A stretch of DNA of 33,271 nucleotides. It comes from an uncultured Gilliamella sp. (GTDB lineage: Bacteria; Pseudomonadota; Gammaproteobacteria; Enterobacterales; Enterobacteriaceae). The stretch covers positions 1-33,271 of the forward strand of contig CALYQY010000015.1 of the NCBI GenBank assembly GCA_945291235.1. Direction: 5' to 3'. The translations under genes and the position numbers were made by a program. Of this stretch, positions 8,803 to 16,622 are shown in pieces (position 1 is the stretch's first letter; every line of letters starts with the position of its first letter). The notes below the pieces were generated by a model. The model was not told the DNA's origin and ran no database searches. It saw only the letters and a program-made list of their open reading frames with translations.

Positions 8803-8890
8803 TAAACTTCAAAGAATATGTAAAATTAACGTTAAATAAGGAGAAATCATATCTATTGCAAAACATTATAATAAAAAATTTATATATTCA

Positions 8891-10339
8891 TCAGTGTGCA
8901 CCACGATCATTTTCATTGGATAACTCTTTTAATTTTCGGGTTAAAGTATTGCGCCCCCAACCTAATAAATTAGCAGCATCTTGTTTATGACCTCGGGTAA
9001 AACTTAGTGCGCAATTTAATAAAATACGCTCAACATCTGCAACAGCTTCGGTTAATATTCCTGTCTTACCTGCGACTAAAACTTGTTTAGCCCAATTTTC
9101 TAACTCATGTTGCCAGTTCGAATTAGATACCGACATCACAGGGGGCGATATTTCATTTGGTTCGCTAATATTAGCTGTGCATGGATGAAGCAATTCAGCA
9201 GGTAAATCCTGAACCAGTATCTCTTTACTTGAAGACATAACAGTCACCCACCGGCAAACGTTTTCGAGCTGTCTTACATTACCTGGCCAATTAAACAGGC
9301 ATAAAATTTCAAGTGCCTGCGGACTTAATACTTTACTTTCAACCCCTAATTCTTGAGCGGTGGTATGCAAAAAATGCTCGGCAAGTTTTGGAATATCTTG
9401 AGAGCGATCACGTAATGGTGGCAATAAAATACGAATTACATTGAGTCGATGAAACAGATCTTCCCGGAATTTACCTTCTCTAACTCGAGCTTGTAAGTCT
9501 TGATGCGTAGCAGCAATAATTCTCACATCAACTTTAATTGGTGAATAACCACCAATTCGATAAAATTGCCCGTCCGCAAGTACTCTTAATAATCGGGTTT
9601 GTACATCTAATGGCATATCGCCGATTTCATCTAAAAATAGCGTACCGCCATTGGCTTGTTCAAATCGCCCATGTCTGATTTGTGCCGCACCAGTAAAAGC
9701 GCCCTTTTCGTGCCCAAAAAGTTCAGATTCAATCAGATCTTTTGGAATGGCCGCCATATTAAGTGCAATAAATGGCGATTGCGCACGTGGGCTATGGGTA
9801 TGTAACGCTTTAGCGACCAGCTCTTTACCTGTTCCTGATTCCCCATTAATAAGAACACTAATTGAGGATTTAGATAACCGCCCAATAATACGAAACACTT
9901 CCTGCATTGAAGGTGCTTCACCAATAATACCGGTCGATGCTTTAACCGTAGTGGTATGCGGGGAATTATTGCTCTGATTTTGTAAAATAGCTCGTTCAAC
10001 CAATTGAATAACTTCATCAACATCAAAAGGTTTAGGGATATAATCATAAGCGCCACGTTGATAAGCATTAACAGCCGCATCTAAATCCGAATGTGCCGTC
10101 ATAATAATCACCGGTAAATTAGGCATCTGCTCCTTTATGTGGTGCAGTAACGTTAGTCCGTCAATTCCGGGCATTTTTATATCGGATATTAAAACTGCTG
10201 GTTTTTGGGGATGATTGACTAAAGCATCGATGACTGCTTGCCCGCTGGAAAAGCTGACGCAATGAAAATGCGCATTAGTCAGCGCTTTTTCTAATACCCA
10301 ACGAATCGAACTATCATCATCAACAATCCAAACATTCAT
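8891..10339 (-). CDS. glnG: Nitrogen regulator NtrC (GlnG), sigma54 activator
   Basis: Response regulator of nitrogen limitation; phosphorylated by GlnL, it binds enhancer sites and drives sigma54 promoters such as glnA. The receiver domain (1-120) has the acidic pocket VDDDSS and the phospho-acceptor in LISDIKMPG (Asp53). The AAA+ domain has Walker A GESGTGKE (166-173), the sigma54 contact loop GAFTGA (213-218) and Walker B GGTLFLDEIGD. The C-terminal Fis-like helix-turn-helix is AANLLGWGRNTLTRKLKEL. ATG 10339 is preferred over ATG 10345 because the GAGG of the ribosome site is then 9 bases away and the N-terminus fits NtrC. At 482 residues it is slightly longer than E. coli (469), in the linker before the DNA-binding domain. 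Confidence 0.96.
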   Translation of the reverse strand: MNVWIVDDDSSIRWVLEKALTNAHFHCVSFSSGQAVIDALVNHPQKPAVLISDIKMPGIDGLTLLHHIKEQMPNLPVIIMTAHSDLDAAVNAYQRGAYDYIPKPFDVDEVIQLVERAILQNQSNNSPHTTTVKASTGIIGEAPSMQEVFRIIGRLSKSSISVLINGESGTGKELVAKALHTHSPRAQSPFIALNMAAIPKDLIESELFGHEKGAFTGAAQIRHGRFEQANGGTLFLDEIGDMPLDVQTRLLRVLADGQFYRIGGYSPIKVDVRIIAATHQDLQARVREGKFREDLFHRLNVIRILLPPLRDRSQDIPKLAEHFLHTTAQELGVESKVLSPQALEILCLFNWPGNVRQLENVCRWVTVMSSSKEILVQDLPAELLHPCTANISEPNEISPPVMSVSNSNWQHELENWAKQVLVAGKTGILTEAVADVERILLNCALSFTRGHKQDAANLLGWGRNTLTRKLKELSNENDRGAH

Positions 10340-10350
10340 TATCATTTACC

Positions 10351-11400
10351 TCATTGTTTGATTGGCAAATAAATTGAAAACTCTGTATGACCCGGCCAAC
10401 TATTGAACTCAATTTTGCCATGATGTTGATCCACAATATTATGCGCAATTGAAAGCCCGATGCCGGTACCCCCTTCGTAACCACTTACCATTGGATAGAA
10501 AAGGGTATCTTGAATATGTATTGGCACTCCCGGTCCATTATCTTCAATATCAATGCGTGCACATAGCCGATAACGCTGGCCATGTATAGTCACTTGAAAA
10601 GCGGTTCTGGTTCTGATAGTAATTGTGCCGGTTTTTGCACCAATTGCTTGCAAAGCATTACGAACAATATTTAAAACAACCTGTTCTATCTGTTCGGAAT
10701 CATGAATTAAATCCGGTAGGCTTGGATCGTAATCACGCAAAATTTGTACATTGTCCGGCTTTTCAAGGCACAATAGTGCATAGATTCGTTCAATAGCTTT
10801 ATGAATATTTTGCTCTTGTTGTAGTAATCGTTGCTGAGGACCTAACAACCGATCGACAAGGTTTCTTAATCTATCCGCTTGTTCAATAATAATCTTAGTA
10901 TAATCTTGTAGCTCGTTTTTCGGTAACTGGCGAGATAATAACTGAGCGGCGCCGCGTAGGCCACCTAAAGGATTTTTAATTTCATGAGCAAGCCCACGGA
11001 TTAGATCACGAGCCGCACTCTGCTGTGCTTGCTGTAATTGCTCTTGGCTCAATCGTTTATGATTATTTAATGGCGCCATTTCGAGCAAAATTTGCCCATT
11101 AGGTAGGAGTTGAGCGGTTAACGATAAAATATGTAATTCATCGTTAATCACTAAGTTGACTTCATTATCGGTAAAACCTTGATTTTGATCTAAAGCATTT
11201 TGCATCAAATCAATATCCAACGAAAAGTAACCCAATAGATCGGGCAGATAGCTATCTAATAATTTTTTCGTGCTTTGCGCTAAAAGCTGCTGAGCTGCTG
11301 TATTGGCATAACGAATATGGAGTTGTTTATCAAGTAACAAAATACTTGTAATCATCGAATCGAGAACAAGATTAGCATCAGATTCATTATCAAATGTCAT
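10351..11400 (-). CDS. glnL: Nitrogen sensor kinase/phosphatase NtrB (GlnL)
   Basis: Cytoplasmic histidine kinase that phosphorylates NtrC when nitrogen is short and dephosphorylates it when PII binds. An N-terminal PAS domain (about 10-110) is followed by the H-box [20 protein letters not shown] with His139, then an N-box [12 protein letters not shown] and ATP-lid motifs DNGPGVP and [13 protein letters not shown] 11400 gives 349 residues and His139, both identical to E. coli GlnL. A GTG at 11430 would add ten residues but lies inside a hairpin, so it is rejected. It ends 11 bases before the glnG start, and follows glnA after a gap of about 96 bases that holds that hairpin. Confidence 0.96.
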   Translation of the reverse strand: MTFDNESDANLVLDSMITSILLLDKQLHIRYANTAAQQLLAQSTKKLLDSYLPDLLGYFSLDIDLMQNALDQNQGFTDNEVNLVINDELHILSLTAQLLPNGQILLEMAPLNNHKRLSQEQLQQAQQSAARDLIRGLAHEIKNPLGGLRGAAQLLSRQLPKNELQDYTKIIIEQADRLRNLVDRLLGPQQRLLQQEQNIHKAIERIYALLCLEKPDNVQILRDYDPSLPDLIHDSEQIEQVVLNIVRNALQAIGAKTGTITIRTRTAFQVTIHGQRYRLCARIDIEDNGPGVPIHIQDTLFYPMVSGYEGGTGIGLSIAHNIVDQHHGKIEFNSWPGHTEFSIYLPIKQ

Positions 11401-11426
11401 CGCAGGATTTCCGTCCTCATTTAATA

Positions 11427-11446
11427 CCACCGCCTGTAAGCGGTGG
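11427..11446 (-). terminator. Hairpin between glnA and glnL (attenuator-like)
   Basis: CCACCGC and GCGGTGG form a perfect 7-bp GC-rich stem with a 6-base loop, 50 bases after the glnA stop. The following bases on the minus strand (TATTAAATG) are only weakly T-rich. In enterics a partial terminator between glnA and glnL lowers expression of the two-component genes relative to glutamine synthetase; this hairpin is placed to do the same. Confidence 0.6.
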
Positions 11447-11496
11447 ATTAATTTTTATCAAATAGCTGATAGACGATAATGTTATCAACATTAACG

Positions 11497-12906
11497 TTAT
11501 AAACTATAGTAAAGCTCAAATTCGACAGGATGTGGAGTCATACGTACACGATCAACGTCTTGACGTTTTAAATCAATATAAGCATCAATCGTATCATTCG
11601 TAAATACATTACCGCGTGTTAAAAATTCACGATCGGCATCTAATGCATTAAGCGCTTCTTCCAATGAACCTGCTACTTGAGGAATTAATTTAGATTCTTC
11701 CGGTGGTAAATCATATAAGTTTTTATCCATTGCATCGCCAGGATGAATTTTGTTAATAATACCATCTAAACCAGCCATTAACTGCGCAGCAAATGATAAA
11801 TATGGATTACCTGCTGGATCAGGGAAACGAACTTCAATACGGCGTGCTTTCGGGCTAGTCACAACCGGAATACGAATTGAAGCAGAACGGTTACGAGCAG
11901 AGTAGGCAAGCATAACGGGGGCTTCATAACCTGGTACTAAACGTTTATATGAGTTAGTTGCAGGGTTAGTAAACGCATTGATAGCCTTAGCATGTTTAAT
12001 GATACCGCCGATATAGAATAATGCCATTTCTGAAAGGCCTGCATATTTATCACCTGCAAATAAGTTAACCCCATCTTTGGCTAAAGATTGGTGGCAGTGC
12101 ATACCTGAACCATTATCGCCAAACATCGGTTTTGGCATAAATGTTGCGGTTTTACCATAAGCATGCGCGACATTTTGTACCACATATTTATAAATTTGTA
12201 CTTCATCAGCTTTCTTAGTTAGCGTATTAAAGCGACAAGCAATTTCGTTTTGTCCAGCTGTTGCTACTTCATGGTGATGCGCTTCAACAACTAAGCCAAG
12301 TTGTTCCATAATTAAACACATTTCAGAACGAATATCTTGCGATGAATCAACTGGCGGAAGTGGGAAGTAACCACCTTTAACGCCCGGACGATGCCCTTTA
12401 TTGCCTTCTTCGTATTTAGTCCCTGAGTTCCAAGCCGCTTCAATATCATCAATATGAACAAAACTACCCGACATTGGCGTTCCAAAACGAACATCATCAA
12501 ATAGGAAAAATTCCGGTTCTGGTCCAAAAATAACGGTGTCGGCAATGCCTGAAGATTTCAAAAACTCTTCAGCACGTTTAGCGATTGAACGTGGATCGCG
12601 ATCATAACCTTGTAGCGTTGCTGGTTCTAATACGTCACAACGGAGATTTAATGTCACATCTTCAAAAAATGGATCGATAACGGCACTTGAAGCATCTGGC
12701 ATTAATACCATGTCTGATTCATTAATACCTTTCCAACCTGCGATTGATGAGCCGTCAAACATCTTACCGTCTTCAAAGAAATCAGCATCAATTTGACTAA
12801 CTGGTATCGTAACGTGTTGCTCTTTACCTTTTGTATCAGTAAAACGTAAATCGACAAATTTAACATCGTTTTCTTTAATTAGTGTTAACACTTTTTGTAT
12901 AGACAT
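11497..12906 (-). CDS. glnA: Glutamine synthetase type I
   Basis: Dodecameric cytoplasmic enzyme that joins ammonia and glutamate to glutamine with ATP; the main entry of ammonium under nitrogen limitation. 469 residues, as in E. coli. Visible motifs: the latch [18 protein letters not shown] near 50-67, the metal and glutamate site [11 protein letters not shown] near 127-137, the ATP-site segment [13 protein letters not shown] near 265-277, the glutamate loop NRSASIRIP near 340, and the adenylylation site NLYDLPPEE with Tyr398 counted from Met1. The presence of that tyrosine predicts control by GlnE, as expected of the GSI-beta class. ATG 12906 follows GGAG. Transcription is from the sigma54 promoter at 12985-13001. 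Confidence 0.98.
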   Translation of the reverse strand: MSIQKVLTLIKENDVKFVDLRFTDTKGKEQHVTIPVSQIDADFFEDGKMFDGSSIAGWKGINESDMVLMPDASSAVIDPFFEDVTLNLRCDVLEPATLQGYDRDPRSIAKRAEEFLKSSGIADTVIFGPEPEFFLFDDVRFGTPMSGSFVHIDDIEAAWNSGTKYEEGNKGHRPGVKGGYFPLPPVDSSQDIRSEMCLIMEQLGLVVEAHHHEVATAGQNEIACRFNTLTKKADEVQIYKYVVQNVAHAYGKTATFMPKPMFGDNGSGMHCHQSLAKDGVNLFAGDKYAGLSEMALFYIGGIIKHAKAINAFTNPATNSYKRLVPGYEAPVMLAYSARNRSASIRIPVVTSPKARRIEVRFPDPAGNPYLSFAAQLMAGLDGIINKIHPGDAMDKNLYDLPPEESKLIPQVAGSLEEALNALDADREFLTRGNVFTNDTIDAYIDLKRQDVDRVRMTPHPVEFELYYSL

Positions 12907-12984
12907 GAATCTTCTCCATTAAGGACAAATAATTGTTCAGTTCGTAAGGCATTGTTGCCAAAGGTTTATAAGTTGCTAAACTAT

Positions 12985-13001
12985 ATGCAAATATAATGCC
13001 A
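12985..13001 (-). promoter_or_regulatory. Sigma54 promoter of glnA (glnAp2 equivalent)
   Basis: Minus strand reads TGGCAT-TATAT-TTGCAT, matching the -24/-12 consensus TGGCAC-N5-TTGCA with correct GG-to-GC spacing. Start site near 12976, about 70 bases before the glnA ATG. The two NtrC sites upstream lie at roughly -95 and -127. Confidence 0.85.
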
Positions 13002-13062
13002 CTTTTTAAAATGCCTTATTTCGGTGAATTTAATGGATCGATGATAACACAAATGAAACTTA

Positions 13063-13079
13063 TGCACCAAAATAAAGCA
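13063..13079 (-). promoter_or_regulatory. NtrC enhancer site 1 upstream of glnA
   Basis: TGCACCAAAATAAAGCA keeps the TGCACCAAAAT left half of the NtrC consensus TGCACCAAAATGGTGCA with a weaker right half. Its centre is about 95 bases upstream of the sigma54 start site. Confidence 0.72.
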
Positions 13080-13094
13080 AAACAAGATTGATTA

Positions 13095-13111
13095 CGCACC
13101 AAAATTGAGCG
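13095..13111 (-). promoter_or_regulatory. NtrC enhancer site 2 upstream of glnA
   Basis: CGCACCAAAATTGAGCG again keeps GCACCAAAAT with a degenerate right half. It is centred 32 bases (three helical turns) from site 1, the same separation as the paired high-affinity sites at E. coli glnA. Confidence 0.7.
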
Positions 13112-13360
13112 CAATTGTGCCATTTTGCTTATCTAATGGGTAGATTTTGCTTGAATCTTCACTCTTGGTTAAATTAAAGCTGAGCAATATTGAAAAAAAA
13201 GCACTAAAATAATAAATTGTTTTATTTGCGTTATCCGACTTTATAAATCTCAATAAATATTATTTTGTGTTTACAAGATTTTCTTATTGGTACTATATTT
13301 CAGTGCATAATATCGTTATAATCTCTTCTTATATTGAAAAATTCAGGTAAATATACAAGT

Positions 13361-13801
13361 ATGGACTTTATTACTCTCGAAATTATACCTTTTATTAAAA
13401 ATCACCTTTTACTATCTTTAGGTTGGATTGTCCTATTTATTGCAATCATCGTATTAACGGTTAAAAGTAAATTATCAAAAGTAAAAATCATTAATAACGC
13501 CCAAGCGATTAATATGATCAATAAGCTCGATGCGGTTATTATCGATATTCGTTCAGCTGATAGTTTCAAAAAAGGGCATATCACTCAATCACACAATATC
13601 TTACCGATTGATATCAAAAATGCGAATGCAAAAACAATTGATAAATTTAAAGAAAATCTCATAATTTTAGTTGACGAGAATGGTTTATCATCATCAAGTA
13701 TTGGTGAACTCCTTGTCAAACAAGGTTTTTTAAACGTATATACGTTAAAAGACGGCATTGCTGGGTGGAATGGCGAAAATCTACCATTAGTAAAAAAATA
13801 A
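13361..13801 (+). CDS. yibN: Membrane-anchored rhodanese-like protein YibN, catalytic cysteine missing
   Basis: Homologue of E. coli YibN, the first gene of the secB cluster: one N-terminal membrane helix (about residues 15-35) and a cytoplasmic rhodanese domain (about 45-140). DAVIIDIRSADSFKKGHI and the ending TLKDGIAGWNGENLPLVKK match the family closely. The active-site loop, GMQCQE in E. coli as I recall it, reads GLSSSS here, and the protein contains no cysteine at all, so sulfur transfer by the usual persulfide is impossible. ATG 13361 (146 residues) fits the E. coli length and has AGGT upstream; an upstream TTG at 13334 is rejected. It precedes secB by 30 bases; grxC, which lies between them in E. 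coli, is absent. Confidence 0.9.
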   Translation: MDFITLEIIPFIKNHLLLSLGWIVLFIAIIVLTVKSKLSKVKIINNAQAINMINKLDAVIIDIRSADSFKKGHITQSHNILPIDIKNANAKTIDKFKENLIILVDENGLSSSSIGELLVKQGFLNVYTLKDGIAGWNGENLPLVKK

Positions 13802-13831
13802 TATAATATCATTTCAAAATAAGGTTTTATC

Positions 13832-14320
13832 ATGACAGAACAAAACAATACACAACAAGCTGAAACACAATTTGCTATTCAACGAATTTATACCAAAGAC
13901 GTTTCTTTCGAAACAAACAACGTGCCAGAAATTTTTACTAAACAATGGCAACCAGAGATGAATTTAGAACTTAATTCATCTTCACAAACACTAAGTGATA
14001 GTGTTTTTGAAGTATCACTCAGAGTCACCATTACCGTAAAACAACAAGAAGAAGTTGTGTATATTTGTGAAGTCACTCAATCTGGGATATTTTCATTAAT
14101 TGGCTTTGAAGAAGGTCAAATTCAACATTGTCTTGGTGCATATTGTCCAAATATTTTATTCCCATATGCACGTGAAGTGGTGGCAAGTTTAGTGAATAAA
14201 GGGACATTCCCACAAGTTAACTTAGAACCAGTCAATTTTGAAGCATTGTATTTGAACTATCTTCAACAACAACAGCAACAACAACAAGCTGAAAATGAGT
14301 CTTCAGATACTTTACAATAA
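13832..14320 (+). CDS. secB: Protein-export chaperone SecB
   Basis: Cytoplasmic tetrameric chaperone that holds precursor proteins unfolded and hands them to SecA. The core (residues about 10-145) is typical: [43 protein letters not shown] and the highly conserved [17 protein letters not shown]. 162 residues, slightly longer than E. coli (155). The difference is a C-terminal tail with eight consecutive glutamines (14264-14287, CAA/CAG repeats) followed by [10 protein letters not shown]. The tail lies past the last core helix, near the region that contacts SecA, so it may be variable rather than harmful. Second gene of yibN-secB-gpsA. Confidence 0.97.
   Translation: MTEQNNTQQAETQFAIQRIYTKDVSFETNNVPEIFTKQWQPEMNLELNSSSQTLSDSVFEVSLRVTITVKQQEEVVYICEVTQSGIFSLIGFEEGQIQHCLGAYCPNILFPYAREVVASLVNKGTFPQVNLEPVNFEALYLNYLQQQQQQQQAENESSDTLQ
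14264..14287 (+). repeat. CAA/CAG trinucleotide repeat encoding eight glutamines in SecB
   Basis: Eight in-frame glutamine codons, seven CAA and one CAG. Length changes by slippage would keep the frame and alter only the tail. Confidence 0.9.
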
Positions 14321-14361
14321 TTATTGTTTTAAAGTTAACTAAATACTTAATTGGATCATTT

Positions 14362-15375
14362 ATGAAAAAAGATGCTGCTGTGACAGTAATTGGTGCGGGT
14401 TCATATGGCACTTCGCTGGCGATATTACTAGCACGAAATGGTCATCGAACATTATTATGGGGGCATAACCCTGATAAAATGGCCATTTTGCAGCATGACA
14501 GGCAAAATAATCAATTTTTGCCTGATATCCCTTTTCCTGACTTACTGTATATTGAAAGTGACCTTGGCACGGCAGTTGCTGCGTCCCCTATTTTACTTAT
14601 CGTAGTACCTAGTCATGCATTTGGTAACATTCTTAAACAAATTAAACCATTTTTGCGAAAAGACAGTAAAATCGTTTGGGCAACCAAAGGACTTGAAGTT
14701 GATACCGGCAGGCTACTGCAAGATGTCGCAAGAGAGATTCTGGGTGATAAAATTCCCCTTGCTGTCATATCGGGTCCGACCTTTGCTAAAGAAGTTGCAT
14801 CTGGCTTGCCAACGGCAGTGACAGTTGCTTCTACCGATGATCAGTTTTTAACTGAACTACAAAATCTATTCCACTGTAGTAAAAGTTTTCGGGTTTATAG
14901 CAGTAAAGATTTTATAGGTGTGCAACTTGGTGGCGCAATTAAGAACGTTATTGCTATCGGCGCAGGCTTATCTGACGGGCTAGGCTTTGGTGCAAATGCA
15001 AGAACGGCTTTGATCACTCGTGGACTGGCAGAAATGATGCGGCTAGGCGCAGCGCTCGGCGCAGATCCGGCAACTTTTATGGGGATGGCTGGTTTAGGCG
15101 ATTTAGTTCTCACCTGCACAGATAACCAATCTCGTAATCGTCGTTTTGGGATTTTACTCGGGCAAAATAAAACGATTAAACAAGCGCAAGATATCATTGC
15201 TCAAGTTGTTGAAGGATGCAAAAACACCAAAGAAGTTTGGATGCTTGCACAAAAATATCATGTCGATATGCCTATCACCGAACAAATCTATAAAATTCTT
15301 TATGAAGGCAAAGATCCTAAACAAGCTGCCATGACCTTACTTGGACGTTCACAAAAACAAGAACTGCAAAGCTAA
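14362..15375 (+). CDS. gpsA: Glycerol-3-phosphate dehydrogenase [NAD(P)+], GpsA
   Basis: Cytoplasmic enzyme reducing dihydroxyacetone phosphate to sn-glycerol 3-phosphate, the backbone of phospholipids. Rossmann motif [20 protein letters not shown] at 9-28; the second cofactor segment [15 protein letters not shown] and [18 protein letters not shown] near 130-150; catalytic lysine region [21 protein letters not shown] near 185-205; and [20 protein letters not shown] near 250-270. 337 residues (E. coli 339). Third gene of the secB cluster, 41 bases after secB; the gene order secB-gpsA is conserved in enterics. A weak GGAT is the only ribosome site visible. cysE, which follows gpsA in E. coli, is not here. 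Confidence 0.97.
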   Translation: MKKDAAVTVIGAGSYGTSLAILLARNGHRTLLWGHNPDKMAILQHDRQNNQFLPDIPFPDLLYIESDLGTAVAASPILLIVVPSHAFGNILKQIKPFLRKDSKIVWATKGLEVDTGRLLQDVAREILGDKIPLAVISGPTFAKEVASGLPTAVTVASTDDQFLTELQNLFHCSKSFRVYSSKDFIGVQLGGAIKNVIAIGAGLSDGLGFGANARTALITRGLAEMMRLGAALGADPATFMGMAGLGDLVLTCTDNQSRNRRFGILLGQNKTIKQAQDIIAQVVEGCKNTKEVWMLAQKYHVDMPITEQIYKILYEGKDPKQAAMTLLGRSQKQELQS

Positions 15376-15389
15376 AGTTAAGCTTAAAT

Positions 15390-15438
15390 GCACATTAAGT
15401 TTGATTGATTGCCTCAAATCTATTTTGGCTTAATGTGC
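15390..15438. terminator. Inverted repeat between the convergent gpsA and cyclodeaminase-family genes
   Basis: GCACATTAAG (15390-15399) and CTTAATGTGC (15429-15438) are perfect 10-base complements with a 29-base loop. They lie between two converging genes, where a bidirectional terminator is expected, but the loop is long and there is no strong T-run, so the role is uncertain. Confidence 0.38.
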
Positions 15439-15447
15439 TTGATACGC

Positions 15448-16422
15448 TTAAATTTGAGTACCGATTCCCTGTTGTTTAGCTTTTAGATAAATATCGTAAC
15501 CGACATAAACATCTAATACTGCTGTGCCCACTGTTTTAAACAGGGTAATTTGCTGATCGTTTACACGACATTTTTGCGGATCGATAACTAAATCACCCAA
15601 TTCAAAAAAGTCATCTTTTGTCACTAACTGTTGGTTAATCGGATCAATAATATCACCCGCCTCAGCAAACACGCCATCTTTAGTATCTAATACACGAATA
15701 TCAGCTTGTTTAACAACGCTCTCCGGTATTTCATGCATCTTAGGCGTATAAGCACCAACACCATTAATGTGTGCACCGGATTTCACCTTTTCACCATTAA
15801 AAGTAGCAGTGTTGGAAGTGGTAACTGAAGTAATAATATCTGCACGGCTAATATCTGAATCAAGATCTTGTGAGAAATAGAGATGAGCCGGAAAGTGGGC
15901 AAATCGTTGTTTCATCTCTTCGGTAAATTGTTTAGCTTTATTGGTATCAATATCATAAATAGCCACATCAGTAAGTGGACGCACCGTTAACATGGCTTCT
16001 AACTGAGAAATCGCTTGCCCACCGGTACCTATTAACACCGCTCGCTTAGCCTCTTTTTTAGCTAGCAGATCTGTCGCCGCCCCTTGAACAGCGCCAGTAC
16101 GTAATTGTGTCACATAAGTACCGTCTAACATTGCGCATACTTCGCCAGTTTTCGGATCGATCATAAGTACTTGTGCTGGCACCGACGGTTTACCCAATTT
16201 AGGGTTATTGGGAAAAACCGAAACAATTTTTATACCAACTACATCGTTATCTTTAATATGTGCAGGCATAAATAAACATTGACCATTTTGCATATCAAAA
16301 TTTATACGTAATGGCACTTCACTGTTTCCTTGTGTATAAATTTTTAAAGCCTGTCTATCAGCCGCTATAGCCTCTTTCATGCTATAACATTGTTGTATAT
16401 CTTTTGCGGTTAAAATTAACAT
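15448..16422 (-). CDS. Ornithine cyclodeaminase / mu-crystallin family NAD(P)-dependent enzyme
   Basis: Member of the OCD/mu-crystallin family, which includes ornithine cyclodeaminase, alanine dehydrogenase, 1-pyrroline-2-carboxylate reductase and siderophore-precursor enzymes. 324 residues. The substrate domain carries PLRINF and GIKIVSVFPNNP (family Lys near residue 70) and LDGTYVTQLRTGAVQGAATDLLA; the Rossmann domain starts at AVLIGTGGQAISQLEAM near 130-146, followed by YDIDTNKA. INGVGAYTPKMHEIP is the family's second-domain signature. ATG 16422 follows AAGGA by 7 bases. It stands alone, divergent from aas and convergent with gpsA. Conversion of ornithine to proline or reduction of pyrroline carboxylate are both plausible; the sequence does not decide between them. 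Confidence 0.87.
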   Translation of the reverse strand: MLILTAKDIQQCYSMKEAIAADRQALKIYTQGNSEVPLRINFDMQNGQCLFMPAHIKDNDVVGIKIVSVFPNNPKLGKPSVPAQVLMIDPKTGEVCAMLDGTYVTQLRTGAVQGAATDLLAKKEAKRAVLIGTGGQAISQLEAMLTVRPLTDVAIYDIDTNKAKQFTEEMKQRFAHFPAHLYFSQDLDSDISRADIITSVTTSNTATFNGEKVKSGAHINGVGAYTPKMHEIPESVVKQADIRVLDTKDGVFAEAGDIIDPINQQLVTKDDFFELGDLVIDPQKCRVNDQQITLFKTVGTAVLDVYVGYDIYLKAKQQGIGTQI

Positions 16423-16556
16423 GATGATTCCTTATATGTTGTTATCCGTTATTTTACTTTTTTGTTATCTGTTGTCTATGTTAATGAGTAACAATACTAA
16501 GCAAAACAGCGCAACGAATGATTTAATTATAAATAAAATCATAAAAATCAAAGTTC

Positions 16557-16585
16557 TTGTATATTGGATAGATTTTCACTATTAT
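16557..16585 (+). promoter_or_regulatory. Possible sigma70 promoter of aas-lplT-murQ
   Basis: TTGTAT (16557-16562) and TATTAT (16580-16585) are 17 bases apart; the -10 is 5/6 of consensus, the -35 only 3/6. A start site near 16592 would fall inside the palindrome at 16584-16611. Confidence 0.42.
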
Positions 16586-16611
16586 TACCTGGTACAATTT
16601 TGTACGGTAAT
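16584..16611 (+). promoter_or_regulatory. Operator-like palindrome just upstream of aas
   Basis: ATTACC-tg-GTACAA-TT-TTGTAC-GGTAAT: two arms of 12 complementary bases with a 2-base bulge and only 2 central bases. The small centre suits a dimeric repressor site better than an RNA hairpin. It covers the predicted start site and ends 11 bases before the aas ATG. The inner GTACA/TGTAC recalls fatty-acid regulators of the FabR type, but the spacing differs, so the binder is unknown. Confidence 0.5.
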
Positions 16612-16622
16612 TGAGAATTCAA

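Larger units (their letters stand above)
12907..13360. other. Intergenic region between glnA and yibN: divergent promoters
   Basis: The glnA side holds the sigma54 promoter and NtrC sites listed separately. Beyond 13112 the sequence is AT-rich with no open frame of note. A TATAAT at 13317-13322 may be the -10 for yibN, but no convincing -35 lies 16-18 bases before it. Confidence 0.7.

Noticed and set aside
8775..8990. 71-codon open frame on the plus strand
   Set aside because: It starts in the siderophore promoter region, runs into the 3' end of glnG on the other strand, and has no ribosome site or family resemblance.
11401..11430. GTG start extending glnL by ten residues
   Set aside because: It lies in the intercistronic hairpin, and ATG 11400 gives the E. 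coli length and His139.
13107..13122. Second sigma54-like sequence, TGGCACAATTGCGC on the minus strand
   Set aside because: The GG-to-GC spacing is one base short and it overlaps NtrC site 2; the element at 12985-13001 has correct spacing and position.
13334..13360. TTG start for yibN adding nine residues
   Set aside because: No ribosome site before it and no counterpart in E. coli YibN; ATG 13361 fits.
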